Part shown: positions 34,267 through 43,414 of the stretch, piece by piece
Position numbering within the stretch: position 1 is the stretch's first letter
Layout: every line of letters begins with the position of its first letter
From: Methanobacteriota archaeon
GTDB lineage: Archaea > Thermoplasmatota > Poseidoniia > Poseidoniales > Poseidoniaceae
NCBI GenBank assembly: GCA_002689565.1
Contig: NZGQ01000100.1
Coordinates: 1-64,000 of the forward strand
Direction of reading: 5' to 3'
DNA length: 64,000 nucleotides
The notes under the pieces: model-generated
What the model saw: only the letters and a program-made list of their open reading frames with translations
Told to the model about the DNA's origin: nothing
Databases searched by the model: none
Made by a program: the position numbers and the translations under genes

Positions 34267-35486
34267 TGGACTTTAAAAACTTTATAACAGAACAAAAGAA
34301 TACACACATGACTCACATTGAGGACAAGGTTCTCTATGGGGGTGTGAATGGTACACGAATGGCAATCAATGCATTACGTGATATGCGTGATATGTTGTCT
34401 GGAAAGAAAGCTGGTAACCTATCTGTAAAGTGGGACGGTGCGCCTGCGATATTCTGCGGTGAAGATCCAAGAGACGGTAAGTTCTTTGTGGCGAAGAAAG
34501 GTATCTTTGCGAAGAACCCAAAGGTCTATAAGACTAATGCGGAGATTGATGCGGACATGTCTGGTGATCTTGCGGACAAGATGAAAGATGCATTGCAGTA
34601 TCTTCCTGATCTGGGAATCAAAGGAGTCATCCAAGGAGACTTCTTGTTTTCGAAGAAAGATCTCTCAACAAAAAAATTCGATGGTGTTCCATACGTTACC
34701 TTCCATCCAAACACTATTATCTATGCTGTACCTGTAGATCAAGCATCTGAAATCAAGAAGGCGAAGATCGGTATTGTGTGGCATACAACTTATACTGGAG
34801 ATACATTTGAGTCGATGCGAGCGACATATGGTGTGGACGTGTCGAAATTTCGCAATTCTGTAAACGTATGGTCACAGGATGCAATGTTACGTGACGTACA
34901 ACAGGCTACTATGTCCAAGAAAGAAACTGATCGAGTTAATCAATTACTAAGTAAATGTGGATTACTATTCAATAAGATCTCTGGAACCACTCTACGTGAA
35001 CTAGAGAGTAAACAACATATTGCAACATTGATAGAACAGTTTAATAACACTTATGTGCGGAAAGGGGCAGTGATTGGCAACACTTCTATGCACGTAACCA
35101 AGTTAATCAAGTGGATACAGGACAAGTACCAGAAAGAAATAGACAAGAGAAAGACTGCAAAAGGAAAGGGAGTACAACAACAAAAGTTAGATGAGATACT
35201 CGAATTCTTCTCAGTAGATAATAAAAAAGCGTTAGTCAGTATGATAGAATTGCAAAAAACTATCGTTCTTGCGAAACTAATTCTTATAAATAAACTTGAT
35301 AGATTAAAAAAGATTGATACTTTTGTCCAAACTACCAACGGTTATAAGACCACTGGTGAAGAGGGATACGTAGCAATCGACACACTTGGTGGTGATGCGG
35401 TGAAATTGGTTGATAGGATGGAATTCTCCTATAATAACTTTTCGCCCGATGTTGTTAAAGGCTGGGATAAACCTAGTCGTAATTAA
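34266..35486 (+). CDS. Ligase-like nucleotidyltransferase with capsid-targeting-like N-terminus
   Basis: A 406-residue protein. LSVKWDGAPAIF contains KxDG, the lysine motif I of ATP-dependent DNA/RNA ligases; IKGVIQGDFLFS and EEGYVAIDTL resemble motifs IIIa and IV. The N-terminus MDFKNFITEQK matches the capsid-targeting pattern. I recall homologues in cyanophages filed as DUF6267. Whether it ligates nucleic acid or only has the fold is not known. It shares one base with the gene before. Confidence 0.65.
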   Translation: MDFKNFITEQKNTHMTHIEDKVLYGGVNGTRMAINALRDMRDMLSGKKAGNLSVKWDGAPAIFCGEDPRDGKFFVAKKGIFAKNPKVYKTNAEIDADMSGDLADKMKDALQYLPDLGIKGVIQGDFLFSKKDLSTKKFDGVPYVTFHPNTIIYAVPVDQASEIKKAKIGIVWHTTYTGDTFESMRATYGVDVSKFRNSVNVWSQDAMLRDVQQATMSKKETDRVNQLLSKCGLLFNKISGTTLRELESKQHIATLIEQFNNTYVRKGAVIGNTSMHVTKLIKWIQDKYQKEIDKRKTAKGKGVQQQKLDEILEFFSVDNKKALVSMIELQKTIVLAKLILINKLDRLKKIDTFVQTTNGYKTTGEEGYVAIDTLGGDAVKLVDRMEFSYNNFSPDVVKGWDKPSRN

Positions 35487-35510
35487 TGGGTTAAACCAAA
35501 AGAGGAAGAT

Positions 35511-35966
35511 ATGCCTAAACCATTAGGTTTTAAAGATTTCGTAGCAGTTGACTATACCCAAACAGGGGATGATCAACTCGCACTCAATAGTAAGAAGCGT
35601 AAGAGGGACAGTGGTGAAGCTACCACCGAAGGGCCTGATGAAGCACTTACTATCCAACAGCGCCTGAAAAAGGCACGTCAAATGAAAAAACTCGCTCCTA
35701 AGATTGCAATTGGTCGTGCAAGAGCTGCTCGCAAGATGGCAAATATGGACACCCTAAAGAAACGTGCAAAGAAACAAGCACGTAATATGATTGCCAAGAA
35801 GTTGACAAAAGGTCAATCTAAAGGTGACCTAAATATGGCTAGACGAATGGAAATAGAAAAACGTCTAGACAAGATGAAACCAAAGATTGATAAACTTGCG
35901 AAGAAGTTATTACCCAAAGTGCGTAAGGCAGAACTTGCAAGAAAAAAGAGTAAGGGCAAAGAGTGA
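35511..35966 (+). CDS. Highly basic internal-type protein
   Basis: A 151-residue protein, rich in Lys and Arg (KKRAKKQARNMIAKKLTKG, AELARKKSKGKE), with an N-terminus LGFKDFVAVDY close to the targeting pattern and then GDDQLALNSKKRKRDSGE. Charge suggests DNA binding inside the head or in the prohead core. Similar basic proteins occur in cyanophage head-gene regions. AGAGGAAG precedes the ATG. Confidence 0.65.
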   Translation: MPKPLGFKDFVAVDYTQTGDDQLALNSKKRKRDSGEATTEGPDEALTIQQRLKKARQMKKLAPKIAIGRARAARKMANMDTLKKRAKKQARNMIAKKLTKGQSKGDLNMARRMEIEKRLDKMKPKIDKLAKKLLPKVRKAELARKKSKGKE

Positions 35967-37708
35967 TAAAGAATTTTAGTCAATACCTAATCGAAGAGGA
36001 ACGTGAAGTTTATTTTACCTTTGGTAGAATGAACCCGCCTACTATCGGTCACGGTAAAGTAATGGATACACTAGCAACTAAATCTGGTAAAGCAGACTAT
36101 AAAGTGTATGTGTCTCAGTCTCAAAATCCTAAAAAGGATCCATTGACTTACACACAAAAGATCAAACATATCCGTAAGATGTTTTCTAAACATGCACGGA
36201 ATGTTATGTTAGATAAGAAAGTTAAGAACGTATTCGATGTAGCTGCATCATTATACGACCAAGGTTATCGTAATGTAACTATGGTTGTAGGGGAAGATCG
36301 TATTAGGGAGTTCGACACTCTCTTGAACAAATACAACGGTGTCAAAGCAAGACACGGTTTCTATAATTTTAAAAGGATCAACATTGTATCTGCTGGTGCA
36401 AGAGATCCTGATGCTGAGGGTGTAGAGGGCATGTCTGCATCCAAACAACGGGCAAATGCCTCTGCAAATGACTTTGTGAGTTTCTCACAAGGTGTGCCGA
36501 GAACCATGTCCAATAAAGATGCACGATCATTGTTTAATGATGTGCGAAGAGGGATGGGGCTCAAGGAAGAGAGGTCATTCAAGAACCATGTGGAATTACC
36601 TGTTGTTTCAGAAACAAGGGAACAGTATGTACAAGGAGCGCTATACCAAGTGGGTGATTCGGTTGTCATCAAAGAAACCGAAGAACTTGGCACGGTTAGT
36701 TTCCTTGGATCTAATTATGTCATCGTTGAGTGCGGTGACAAGAAATACCGTAAGTGGTTGGATGCGGTCGAACTAGTAGAAGGGGGAAGTGGTAAGAAGC
36801 AAGATGCTGACATTAAAGATAGAGAAGGGACTCAACCAGCAAGATACCACAAAGGACTAAAAAAGTCAACCAAGGTGGCAAGGGATGCCCATTTCAAAAA
36901 ACATGGTAAGAAGGCAGACGATGATGATTCCGCCTATAAACCCGCTCCAGGCGATGCAACAGCGAAAACGAAACCTTCCAAATATACGAAGGCATTCAAA
37001 GACATGTACGAGGAAGTCTCGGTCAAACAACTCAACGACCTTGAGAAATTCGCAGATCGAATCCTCGCAAAGTTCGATGTCGATATCGAATTCACACGTC
37101 ATTTCCGTGATCGTATGAATGATGACCGCAACAAACCAGCTATCACAGTGAATGAGTTGCAAAAATTATTCAAGAAGATTGCGAAGAACAAAGCAAAGAA
37201 CATTAGACAGAATCCAGATAGTGAGGCAGTAATTAAAGACCTACAGACGGATCTGAATCTACCTGTTGTGATCAAGTATGATCGTAACAAAGAAGAGTTT
37301 GAAGTTATTAATAAAACAATAATGCGTAAGAAGAACTTCAAGTCTACTAGTAAGACTATTACTACAGAGACTACTGAAGGCAAGATGTTGAATAAGATTA
37401 AGTCTATCACGACTAATCGTAAAGAATATCAACACGCATTAAAGACTCTACAGGATCTATTGGTACGTAAGAAGAAAGAAAACGGTGGTAAATTACCACA
37501 CAGTACCAGCTACTATGCTCAACAGATTGCAAAATCTTATAGAAGCGTTGACCGTCTTCAATTACACAAGTTGTTACCTGAAGATGCAGTAGATGATGTA
37601 AAAAAACAAATCGACCAAGAGAAAGAGTCTGATAAAAAGAAACACGATCGAATGATGGATCGTGCTAGACTCGCTCAAGCTAAAAATAAAAATAGAGACA
37701 CCAAATGA
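35963..37708 (+). CDS. Multi-domain protein: NMN adenylyltransferase-like, DUF5872-like and C-terminal domains
   Basis: A 581-residue protein. After the targeting-like MIKNFSQYLIEEER, residues about 15-170 form a nucleotidyltransferase with FGRMNPPTIGHGK (the HxGH-type site) and GMSASKQR (late motif). A beta domain (YQVGDSVVIKETEELG) follows. Then come a DUF5872-like segment (ARYHKGLKKSTKVARDAHF, APGDATAKTKPSKYTK) and a charged C-terminal half. The enzyme domain suggests NAD or pantetheine-type nucleotide chemistry. Being a fusion with capsid-targeting features is odd. Confidence 0.7.
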   Translation: MIKNFSQYLIEEEREVYFTFGRMNPPTIGHGKVMDTLATKSGKADYKVYVSQSQNPKKDPLTYTQKIKHIRKMFSKHARNVMLDKKVKNVFDVAASLYDQGYRNVTMVVGEDRIREFDTLLNKYNGVKARHGFYNFKRINIVSAGARDPDAEGVEGMSASKQRANASANDFVSFSQGVPRTMSNKDARSLFNDVRRGMGLKEERSFKNHVELPVVSETREQYVQGALYQVGDSVVIKETEELGTVSFLGSNYVIVECGDKKYRKWLDAVELVEGGSGKKQDADIKDREGTQPARYHKGLKKSTKVARDAHFKKHGKKADDDDSAYKPAPGDATAKTKPSKYTKAFKDMYEEVSVKQLNDLEKFADRILAKFDVDIEFTRHFRDRMNDDRNKPAITVNELQKLFKKIAKNKAKNIRQNPDSEAVIKDLQTDLNLPVVIKYDRNKEEFEVINKTIMRKKNFKSTSKTITTETTEGKMLNKIKSITTNRKEYQHALKTLQDLLVRKKKENGGKLPHSTSYYAQQIAKSYRSVDRLQLHKLLPEDAVDDVKKQIDQEKESDKKKHDRMMDRARLAQAKNKNRDTK

Positions 37709-37977
37709 TTAATTTTAAAAAATACTTAGAAGAGAAACGTTATTCCATGTATGACACACTGGAATTAAAAGACGGCGCAGATGGACTTGCAGCTAAGTCA
37801 AAGAAATCTGGTATCTCTGTAGATACGTTAAAAAAAGTTTATAATCGTGGAGTAGCCGCTTGGAAGACTGGACACAGACCAGGCACCACACCACAACAGT
37901 GGGGACATGCACGAGTAAATGCATTTATAGTAAAAAAGAAAAAGGGTAACCTAAATCACGACAAGGATCTAGCATAA
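37705..37977 (+). CDS. DUF5824-like small protein
   Basis: A 90-residue protein. KKSGISVDTLKKVYNRGVAAW and GHRPGTTPQQWGHARVNAF form the conserved module I associate with DUF5824, often seen in marine phage virion-region genes. The N-terminus MINFKKYLEEKRY again matches the capsid-targeting pattern. ATGA overlap with the gene before. Confidence 0.7.
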   Translation: MINFKKYLEEKRYSMYDTLELKDGADGLAAKSKKSGISVDTLKKVYNRGVAAWKTGHRPGTTPQQWGHARVNAFIVKKKKGNLNHDKDLA

Positions 37978-37979
37978 AA

Positions 37980-40070
37980 ATGAAATCGTTCAAACAAATC
38001 CGTGAGGCAAAATCATCATCTGGTTATGACCTCTATCATAAAACATTTAGTGGTGCGATGCAACACGCTTACGCTTTTGCCAAGAAGAAAGGGTTTCAAG
38101 TAGATAAGAACGACATCGACAACAAGGTTGCGACTGGGCCGAAGAAACCATCTTCGGGTAAGACCAACAAGTATATCCTAAAGACTAACAAAGCAAATCG
38201 TCACGCACATATCCAAGTCGCAAACTTGGACAACAAACGTTACGAGTTGAATATGTACATCGAGTCTGTTACCCAAGAAAATGTCGAACTCGAAGAACGA
38301 TTCACCCCCAAAGAAATCAAGATGGCAATCGGTGTTGCATCTGACAAACGATATGCTGGTGGTAACTACTCTGGTGCAGTTCGTGCCATCGAGAAGATCA
38401 AGAAAGGTTTATCCAAACATAAACAAGTAGCGGCTGTATTACGTAGACAGAACGAATCACTTGAAGAGTCACTTGAAGAGAACCGTAATCTATTTAAAGA
38501 CTACGAACAACTCAAGAAGAAAGGTAAGTCTGATAGTCAAGCACAAGACATTCTATTGTCTATGCCCCAGTACAAAAGATACGATAGTGCCAAGTTAGGT
38601 AAACTAATTGGTGATGCATTACGTAAGGGAACTATCCGTAAGAAAGCACCATTCAAGTTGGCAGAAGAGTTCACGCCACACAAGATGTATGATCCCAAGA
38701 CTGGTAAAGAGTATGATGCAAAGACTCAAGCAGACCATGAACGTATGGCAAAGATGGGTTATACTCACGAGAAACCTGAAGTAAACGAGAAAGCATTACA
38801 CAATGTTCGTGGTAAAGACGGTAAGACATACTCTCTTGAATTAGATCAGAGTGGTCGTAAAGTTATGGTTCGTACCAAGAACCAATACGGTGATATCGCA
38901 ACTATCCCTCTAAAGAAAGCAGTAAAGATCTTTGAAGAGTCAGAGTCAGAAGTATTATCTGAGATGGCAGTATCACGTAAAGACTTTGATAGGATCAAGA
39001 AGAATGATGTTATCGAATTTGTGTTTGACTCTTCAATGAAGAAAGGACACAAAGGAAAACTCAAAGTCAAGAGTAAGACACGTAGTGCAAAATATAATGT
39101 TGACAAGATTAACATGGTAGATGCTACTGATACTCGTAACAAAACTAAGTTTACCCTATTCAGTCGTGGTGGCAAAGATGCTACACTTGGTTGGGGTGGC
39201 ATGGCTGTTGTTATCAAATCATATAAGATTGGTGTAAAAGAATCAGTCAACGAAGACTATGCACAAGACTTACATCTTGCACAGAAGAATGTGGCAAGAC
39301 TTGCCAAGAAAGAAAAAGGTCAAGATCAAAAAGACTACATGGCAGTTGCTCGTGCATTGAATCAAGGTAACCTTGGTGCAGTTAAGAAAGTAATCAAAAG
39401 TATTAGTACCGATGAGATCAGAGCAGATATTCTAAATATCCTTGTAGGTTATAATGATCTAATTGCTAAGATGTATCCTAAAGCAACAGATGCTAAAGGT
39501 AGACTCAAGTCTGGTATGTCTGTAAGTAAGATGATTAAGGAAGACGTAGAACTTGATGAGAACTATCGTCAACTCGCACAAAAAGGTATGGGTACAGAAA
39601 CTCAGAAAGATGCACGAGTTGGATTAGAGTTAGATTACTACGACTCGAAAGGTAACAAACAGTTTGGTAAGATTGTTAAGAAGACTGCATCTGGTTACAT
39701 TGTTAAGGATGACAAGACAGGTAAATCTCATTCATTCTCATATCACGATCGTATGAAAGCAAAGAAACTTTTATCCGCACAACGTCAGTGTGAAGCGGTA
39801 GATCCTGCTGATATAGATATAAAGGCAACGGACGATGATCGTAAAGCAGCTGACAAGAATATTATTGTTCAGTTACGTAGAGTTGCAGACTTACCAAAGG
39901 GTGGACAGATTGAGTTCAAGAACGGTAAGAAAGTAAACCTGAAACAACCTCTTGCAAAGGCAGTACTTCAGAAGTATGCACAGATCAAGAGAAACGATCA
40001 AAAATTAAAGTTTGCAAAGTTGGCTAGTAATAGTCCACAAGATATGCAAAAGGCAATGAAATTACGATGA
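37980..40070 (+). CDS. Large modular late protein, possible internal-head polyprotein
   Basis: A 696-residue lysine- and glutamate-rich protein. It starts MKSFKQIREAKSSS. Separate small modules are joined by acidic linkers with L-x-E type sites: VELEERF, NESLEESLEEN, KLAEEF, VLSEMAV and VELDENY. The L-x-E pattern is what the T4 prohead protease cuts. Modules include a DUF5872-like KMYDPKTGKEYDAKTQADH stretch and a C-terminal VQLRRVADLPKGGQIEF segment. It could be cut into several internal proteins. No enzyme motif seen. Confidence 0.6.
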   Translation: MKSFKQIREAKSSSGYDLYHKTFSGAMQHAYAFAKKKGFQVDKNDIDNKVATGPKKPSSGKTNKYILKTNKANRHAHIQVANLDNKRYELNMYIESVTQENVELEERFTPKEIKMAIGVASDKRYAGGNYSGAVRAIEKIKKGLSKHKQVAAVLRRQNESLEESLEENRNLFKDYEQLKKKGKSDSQAQDILLSMPQYKRYDSAKLGKLIGDALRKGTIRKKAPFKLAEEFTPHKMYDPKTGKEYDAKTQADHERMAKMGYTHEKPEVNEKALHNVRGKDGKTYSLELDQSGRKVMVRTKNQYGDIATIPLKKAVKIFEESESEVLSEMAVSRKDFDRIKKNDVIEFVFDSSMKKGHKGKLKVKSKTRSAKYNVDKINMVDATDTRNKTKFTLFSRGGKDATLGWGGMAVVIKSYKIGVKESVNEDYAQDLHLAQKNVARLAKKEKGQDQKDYMAVARALNQGNLGAVKKVIKSISTDEIRADILNILVGYNDLIAKMYPKATDAKGRLKSGMSVSKMIKEDVELDENYRQLAQKGMGTETQKDARVGLELDYYDSKGNKQFGKIVKKTASGYIVKDDKTGKSHSFSYHDRMKAKKLLSAQRQCEAVDPADIDIKATDDDRKAADKNIIVQLRRVADLPKGGQIEFKNGKKVNLKQPLAKAVLQKYAQIKRNDQKLKFAKLASNSPQDMQKAMKLR

Positions 40071-40573
40071 AGTCATTTAACGACCACTGTAACTGTGGAT
40101 CTGAATCCAACCTAGTAGAAAATAATATCTACCGTGTTGGATCAGAGGCATACTTCGAATACTGGAGACAGTGTCGTGAAGATTACTTTAACGGAAACCT
40201 AGATATAGATCCATCTGAAGTAGATATCATTGAATCTAATCTAGGTGAGTTTGCACAATTCAACGGAGAGAATGTTGCGTTGGATTGTATCTTTGAAGAA
40301 GAAGAGAAGAAACCAATCGGTAAACCTATGCGTGGTGGCCCTAAGAAGTACTACGTATATGTTAAAGATGGAGACAAGGTAAAGAAAGTATCTTGGGGAG
40401 ATACAACTGGACTTAAAGTAAAGTTGAATGATCCCAAGGCACGTAAATCGTTTGCAGCTCGTCACAAGTGTGACCAACAGAATGACAAGACAACAGCTGC
40501 ATACTGGGCATGTCGTTTACCCCGATATGCAAAACAGTTAGGGTTAAGTGGTGGCGGAAGTTTCTTCTGGTAA
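40067..40573 (+). CDS. Conserved T4-like phage protein with C-terminal basic domain
   Basis: A 168-residue protein. The C-terminal half (KKYYVYVKDGDKVKKVSWGD, then RKSFAARHKCDQQNDKTTA, ending LGLSGGGSFFW) is a small domain I recall widely in T4-like marine phages. The N-terminal half is acidic and begins MKSFNDHCNCGS. It overlaps the modular protein upstream by 4 bases. Function unknown. Confidence 0.7.
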   Translation: MKSFNDHCNCGSESNLVENNIYRVGSEAYFEYWRQCREDYFNGNLDIDPSEVDIIESNLGEFAQFNGENVALDCIFEEEEKKPIGKPMRGGPKKYYVYVKDGDKVKKVSWGDTTGLKVKLNDPKARKSFAARHKCDQQNDKTTAAYWACRLPRYAKQLGLSGGGSFFW

Positions 40574-40835
40574 ACCATACCTTGAGATGGTATTACATGA
40601 TGGATCTAGGATCAGAACATTTGATCCTAAAGTTGACGATGCAGAACTAGTATGGCATAGAGATGAGAAAACTAGAAGAATAATCGTCATGGAAGGATAT
40701 GGATGGGAACTCCAAATGGATAACAAAAAACCTATCGACTTACTGGAAGGTCATAGTTATACCATTAATAGAATGGAATACCATAGAATAATTAAAGGTG
40801 ATTCTACGTTAGTTTTAAGGATCATAGAAGTATAA
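40548..40835 (+). CDS. Cupin-like conserved phage protein
   Basis: About 95 residues if the GTG at 40548 is used; the conserved part begins near ATG 40587 (MVLHDGSRIRTFDPKVDD), so the start is uncertain. GHSYTINRMEYHRIIKGDSTLVLRI has the pattern of a small cupin barrel, with the H and late strands seen in a family of cyanophage proteins. The 26-base overlap with the gene before is large if the early start is right. Confidence 0.6.
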   Translation: MVAEVSSGKPYLEMVLHDGSRIRTFDPKVDDAELVWHRDEKTRRIIVMEGYGWELQMDNKKPIDLLEGHSYTINRMEYHRIIKGDSTLVLRIIEV

Positions 40836-40838
40836 ATA
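40831..40838 (+). promoter_or_regulatory. T4-type late promoter
   Basis: Exact TATAAATA overlapping the end of the cupin-like gene, 49 bases before ATG 40880. Confidence 0.68.
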
Positions 40839-40879
40839 GTATAAGTCGCAGGACTTTTTATCACATGGGAAAACTGTAA

Positions 40880-41164
40880 ATGGCAGACACAAATCAACAA
40901 CGTTTAGATCGTATTGAAGAGAAGATTGATAAACTCTCGGATGCCATGATCAGCCTCGCTCGTGCGGAGGAGAAACTAATCGCAATCGAAAAGAATAATC
41001 ATAATCATTTCGAACGAATGAACAAATTTTCTCAAAAGTTAGATGACATAGAGAAAAAAGTAGACGATAATGCACGTACAGTGCAAATCATTAACTCAAT
41101 AGTATACATGGTAGCAATCGCAACAGTAGGTGTTGTAGTTGACTACTTCTGGTTAAGTCAATAG
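40880..41164 (+). CDS. Coiled-coil membrane protein, XhlA-like design
   Basis: A 94-residue protein with a long coiled coil (residues 5-65, LDRIEEKIDKLSDAMISL and FSQKLDDIEKKVDD) and a C-terminal membrane helix (INSIVYMVAIATVGVVVDYFW). This resembles haemolysin XhlA-type or spanin-like phage proteins. It could take part in lysis, but it lies among head-type genes. Confidence 0.65.
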   Translation: MADTNQQRLDRIEEKIDKLSDAMISLARAEEKLIAIEKNNHNHFERMNKFSQKLDDIEKKVDDNARTVQIINSIVYMVAIATVGVVVDYFWLSQ

Positions 41165-41172
41165 GAGACAAC

Positions 41173-41931
41173 ATGAATATCTCAGATATTAAAAAAATGA
41201 AAGAGGCATATCTTGAGGTTGTCTCTGAAACACAGAAAGAAGACATCGATCCTGAACTTCTAAAGAAAGCTGCTGTCGGTAAAAAGAAAGCAGATGACGA
41301 AGAAGAGAACGGTAAGAAAGCGGTTCCTGCTGGTAAAGATGTTGACGTAGAGAAGGACGATGAGTCTGGAGACGATAAGGAAGACAAAGTCATTCCACCT
41401 AAGAAAAAGAAAAAGGATGACGAAGAAGAAGTTGAAGAGGACAACACCAACGACAAGTCTGACGATGGTGAAGGTCTAGACAAAGTTCAACCTAAAGCAA
41501 CTAAAAAGAAGTTCAAAGATCGTAAAGACAAAGACATCGACAACGATGGTGATGTTGATGATTCTGATAAGTTCTTACACAAGAGACGTAAAGCAGTATC
41601 TAAGGCAATGGCAAAAGAAGGTTTCGAACATGCCACCGAAGATCTACTGAATGCAATTGAAAACATCTTTGAGAAGAAAGCTGACGGTGAAGAACACGGT
41701 GAGACTCAATCTAAGAAAGAGAAAGAGTTCGCTGATCAACACAAAGGTAAGTCTGACAAGAAAGTCGAAGATAACGTTGAAGATGCAAAAGACAAAGTAA
41801 CAGCGGCAGGTCGTGGTGGCCCATCACCTAAGAAACGTCCAGGCGATAATCCACAAGGCGACAAAGCACCTGTTAAAGTTAAAGAAGAATCTGAATTAAT
41901 TCAGAAGACACTGGAACAACTTCGTAAATAA
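41173..41931 (+). CDS. Highly charged core-type protein with EF-hand-like loop
   Basis: A 252-residue protein made largely of Lys, Glu and Asp. The loop DIDNDGDVDDSDKFLHKRRK has the spacing of an EF-hand calcium site. The end (ELIQKTLEQLRK) is a helix. Composition is like prohead core or internal proteins, which are extended and acidic/basic. The N-terminus is MNISDIKKMKEAYLEVVSE, only a distant match to the targeting pattern. Confidence 0.62.
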   Translation: MNISDIKKMKEAYLEVVSETQKEDIDPELLKKAAVGKKKADDEEENGKKAVPAGKDVDVEKDDESGDDKEDKVIPPKKKKKDDEEEVEEDNTNDKSDDGEGLDKVQPKATKKKFKDRKDKDIDNDGDVDDSDKFLHKRRKAVSKAMAKEGFEHATEDLLNAIENIFEKKADGEEHGETQSKKEKEFADQHKGKSDKKVEDNVEDAKDKVTAAGRGGPSPKKRPGDNPQGDKAPVKVKEESELIQKTLEQLRK

Positions 41932-41948
41932 AAACTTAGGAGTATATT

Positions 41949-42392
41949 ATGGCTAAATTAATACCACCAAACTGGTGTAGTAACGCAATTCCAACTGAAC
42001 GTGGTTGGGAAGATCCTGTAACAGGTGAACTGTATGTTTCTGGAGGTTTCTCTCTAGCACAATTACAGGAACACAATGATGAAGTAGATATGTTAGTTAA
42101 CGCAAGATTAGCTGGCGCTGACGTACAATCATTGACTGAAGCACCTGTAGGAAATAAATCTCTGGATGAGATGACAAAAATAGAACTTGAAGCACTGGGA
42201 CGTACACACGGTGTAGAACTTGATCGAAGACGTAGTAAAGAAACACTAGTAGATCAAGTAGAAGAAGTTCTCGATCTTAGTAAGATGAGTAAAATACGAC
42301 TAGAACAATTAGGTCGTCAACACGGACTCGAACTAGATCGTAGATTAACTAAAGATAAACTGATCGCTCAATTAAACGAATATCTTAGTTAA
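41949..42392 (+). CDS. Protein with two tandem SAP/HeH-like repeats
   Basis: A 147-residue protein. Two copies of one motif follow each other: MTKIELEALGRTHGVELDRR (about residues 74-93) and MSKIRLEQLGRQHGLELDRR (about 112-131), each followed by a K-x-L-x-x-Q helix. The shape is that of small SAP/LEM/HeH modules which bind DNA or proteins. The N-terminal half is a different domain. AGGAG at 41939-41943 supports the start. Confidence 0.68.
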   Translation: MAKLIPPNWCSNAIPTERGWEDPVTGELYVSGGFSLAQLQEHNDEVDMLVNARLAGADVQSLTEAPVGNKSLDEMTKIELEALGRTHGVELDRRRSKETLVDQVEEVLDLSKMSKIRLEQLGRQHGLELDRRLTKDKLIAQLNEYLS

Positions 42393-42412
42393 GTTTTACC
42401 CTAGATAATAGT

Positions 42413-43414
42413 ATGAAATTTTACATACTTACGTCTACAGATCTGCCGTCTCTGGTACGTCACAAAGAGACAATTCCGACCGAAGAACAGGTAGTCATCA
42501 TCAATTCCCTCGATGATGACTACGTTCGTTCTGCTTCAGAATATTGTAAAGAAAACAATATCACCTATCACATAACCGAATCTGACGGTACTGCTGGTAC
42601 TGGGAAAAACTCTGTCATGGAAAAGTTCCTAGAAACCGATGAAGAGTATATGGTACAGGTTGATGGTGATGATGAAATAACCAAGTATGGTTACGAATAC
42701 TACAAGAGTATTGCTGATCTAGACACCCCACCAGATCTTCTTGTACTACATTACCAATGGCAACGATACGCAAAAAGTTTTTCTCAAAACAAGAAAACTG
42801 GTGAGGTAAAGGTTAGTGAGTGGGCAAGGATGTGTGGTTGGATAAGAAAGGCAACCGCACGAAGAGAACTGTACAGTCCAATACATAATTCTAACTATCT
42901 AAGATTCTTACAAACTCAGAGAATGACTGGGCCAGAACCTAAACCACGAGAGTATCAATACGGTAACGAAGATCCAGAGACACTCAAACGATGGGCAGAA
43001 GCAAGGTGTAAATGGGAACACTTCATATGGAATCACGCAGTAGGACAACCTAACGGTGAGATCAGAGATACCTTTAGTCGTATGGTATTCTATTCTAGAA
43101 AGTCCGCAGAACTTGTACACTTTACCAATGAGTTAAAGATTGGGGAAGACACAATTGCGTTTCTTGAGATGAGGTTACATCATGTTAATGGTCTGATAAA
43201 TATAGGTAGACACACAGAGTTACATGAACCTACTTACATCTACATGTATGATAGTATGGGAGTGAGTAGGGAGGAACAAGGACATAGTGATGACGATTTG
43301 CATTCTTCTAGTAGTCATGAATGGGTAGTCACTTTGTGGAACTGGGTTACAAAGCACAACCTAATTGAAAAATATAAGAGTGCTGAAAACTTACAATTTA
43401 AAAATTATGAATAA
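42413..43414 (+). CDS. Glycosyltransferase family 2-like (GT-A) protein
   Basis: A 333-residue protein. MVQVDGDDEITKYGYEYY gives an acidic DxDD site after a beta strand, as in GT-A folds, and the N-terminal FYILTSTDLPSLVRHKETI is a Rossmann-type start. It lacks close matches in T4. Possible roles: glycosylating virion proteins, or host surface sugars. It overlaps the next gene by 8 bases. Confidence 0.6.
   Translation: MKFYILTSTDLPSLVRHKETIPTEEQVVIINSLDDDYVRSASEYCKENNITYHITESDGTAGTGKNSVMEKFLETDEEYMVQVDGDDEITKYGYEYYKSIADLDTPPDLLVLHYQWQRYAKSFSQNKKTGEVKVSEWARMCGWIRKATARRELYSPIHNSNYLRFLQTQRMTGPEPKPREYQYGNEDPETLKRWAEARCKWEHFIWNHAVGQPNGEIRDTFSRMVFYSRKSAELVHFTNELKIGEDTIAFLEMRLHHVNGLINIGRHTELHEPTYIYMYDSMGVSREEQGHSDDDLHSSSSHEWVVTLWNWVTKHNLIEKYKSAENLQFKNYE

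Noticed and set aside
35285..35292. TATAAATA inside the ligase-like gene
   Set aside because: Exact late motif, but far (about 220 bases) from the next gene start and inside coding sequence; probably chance.
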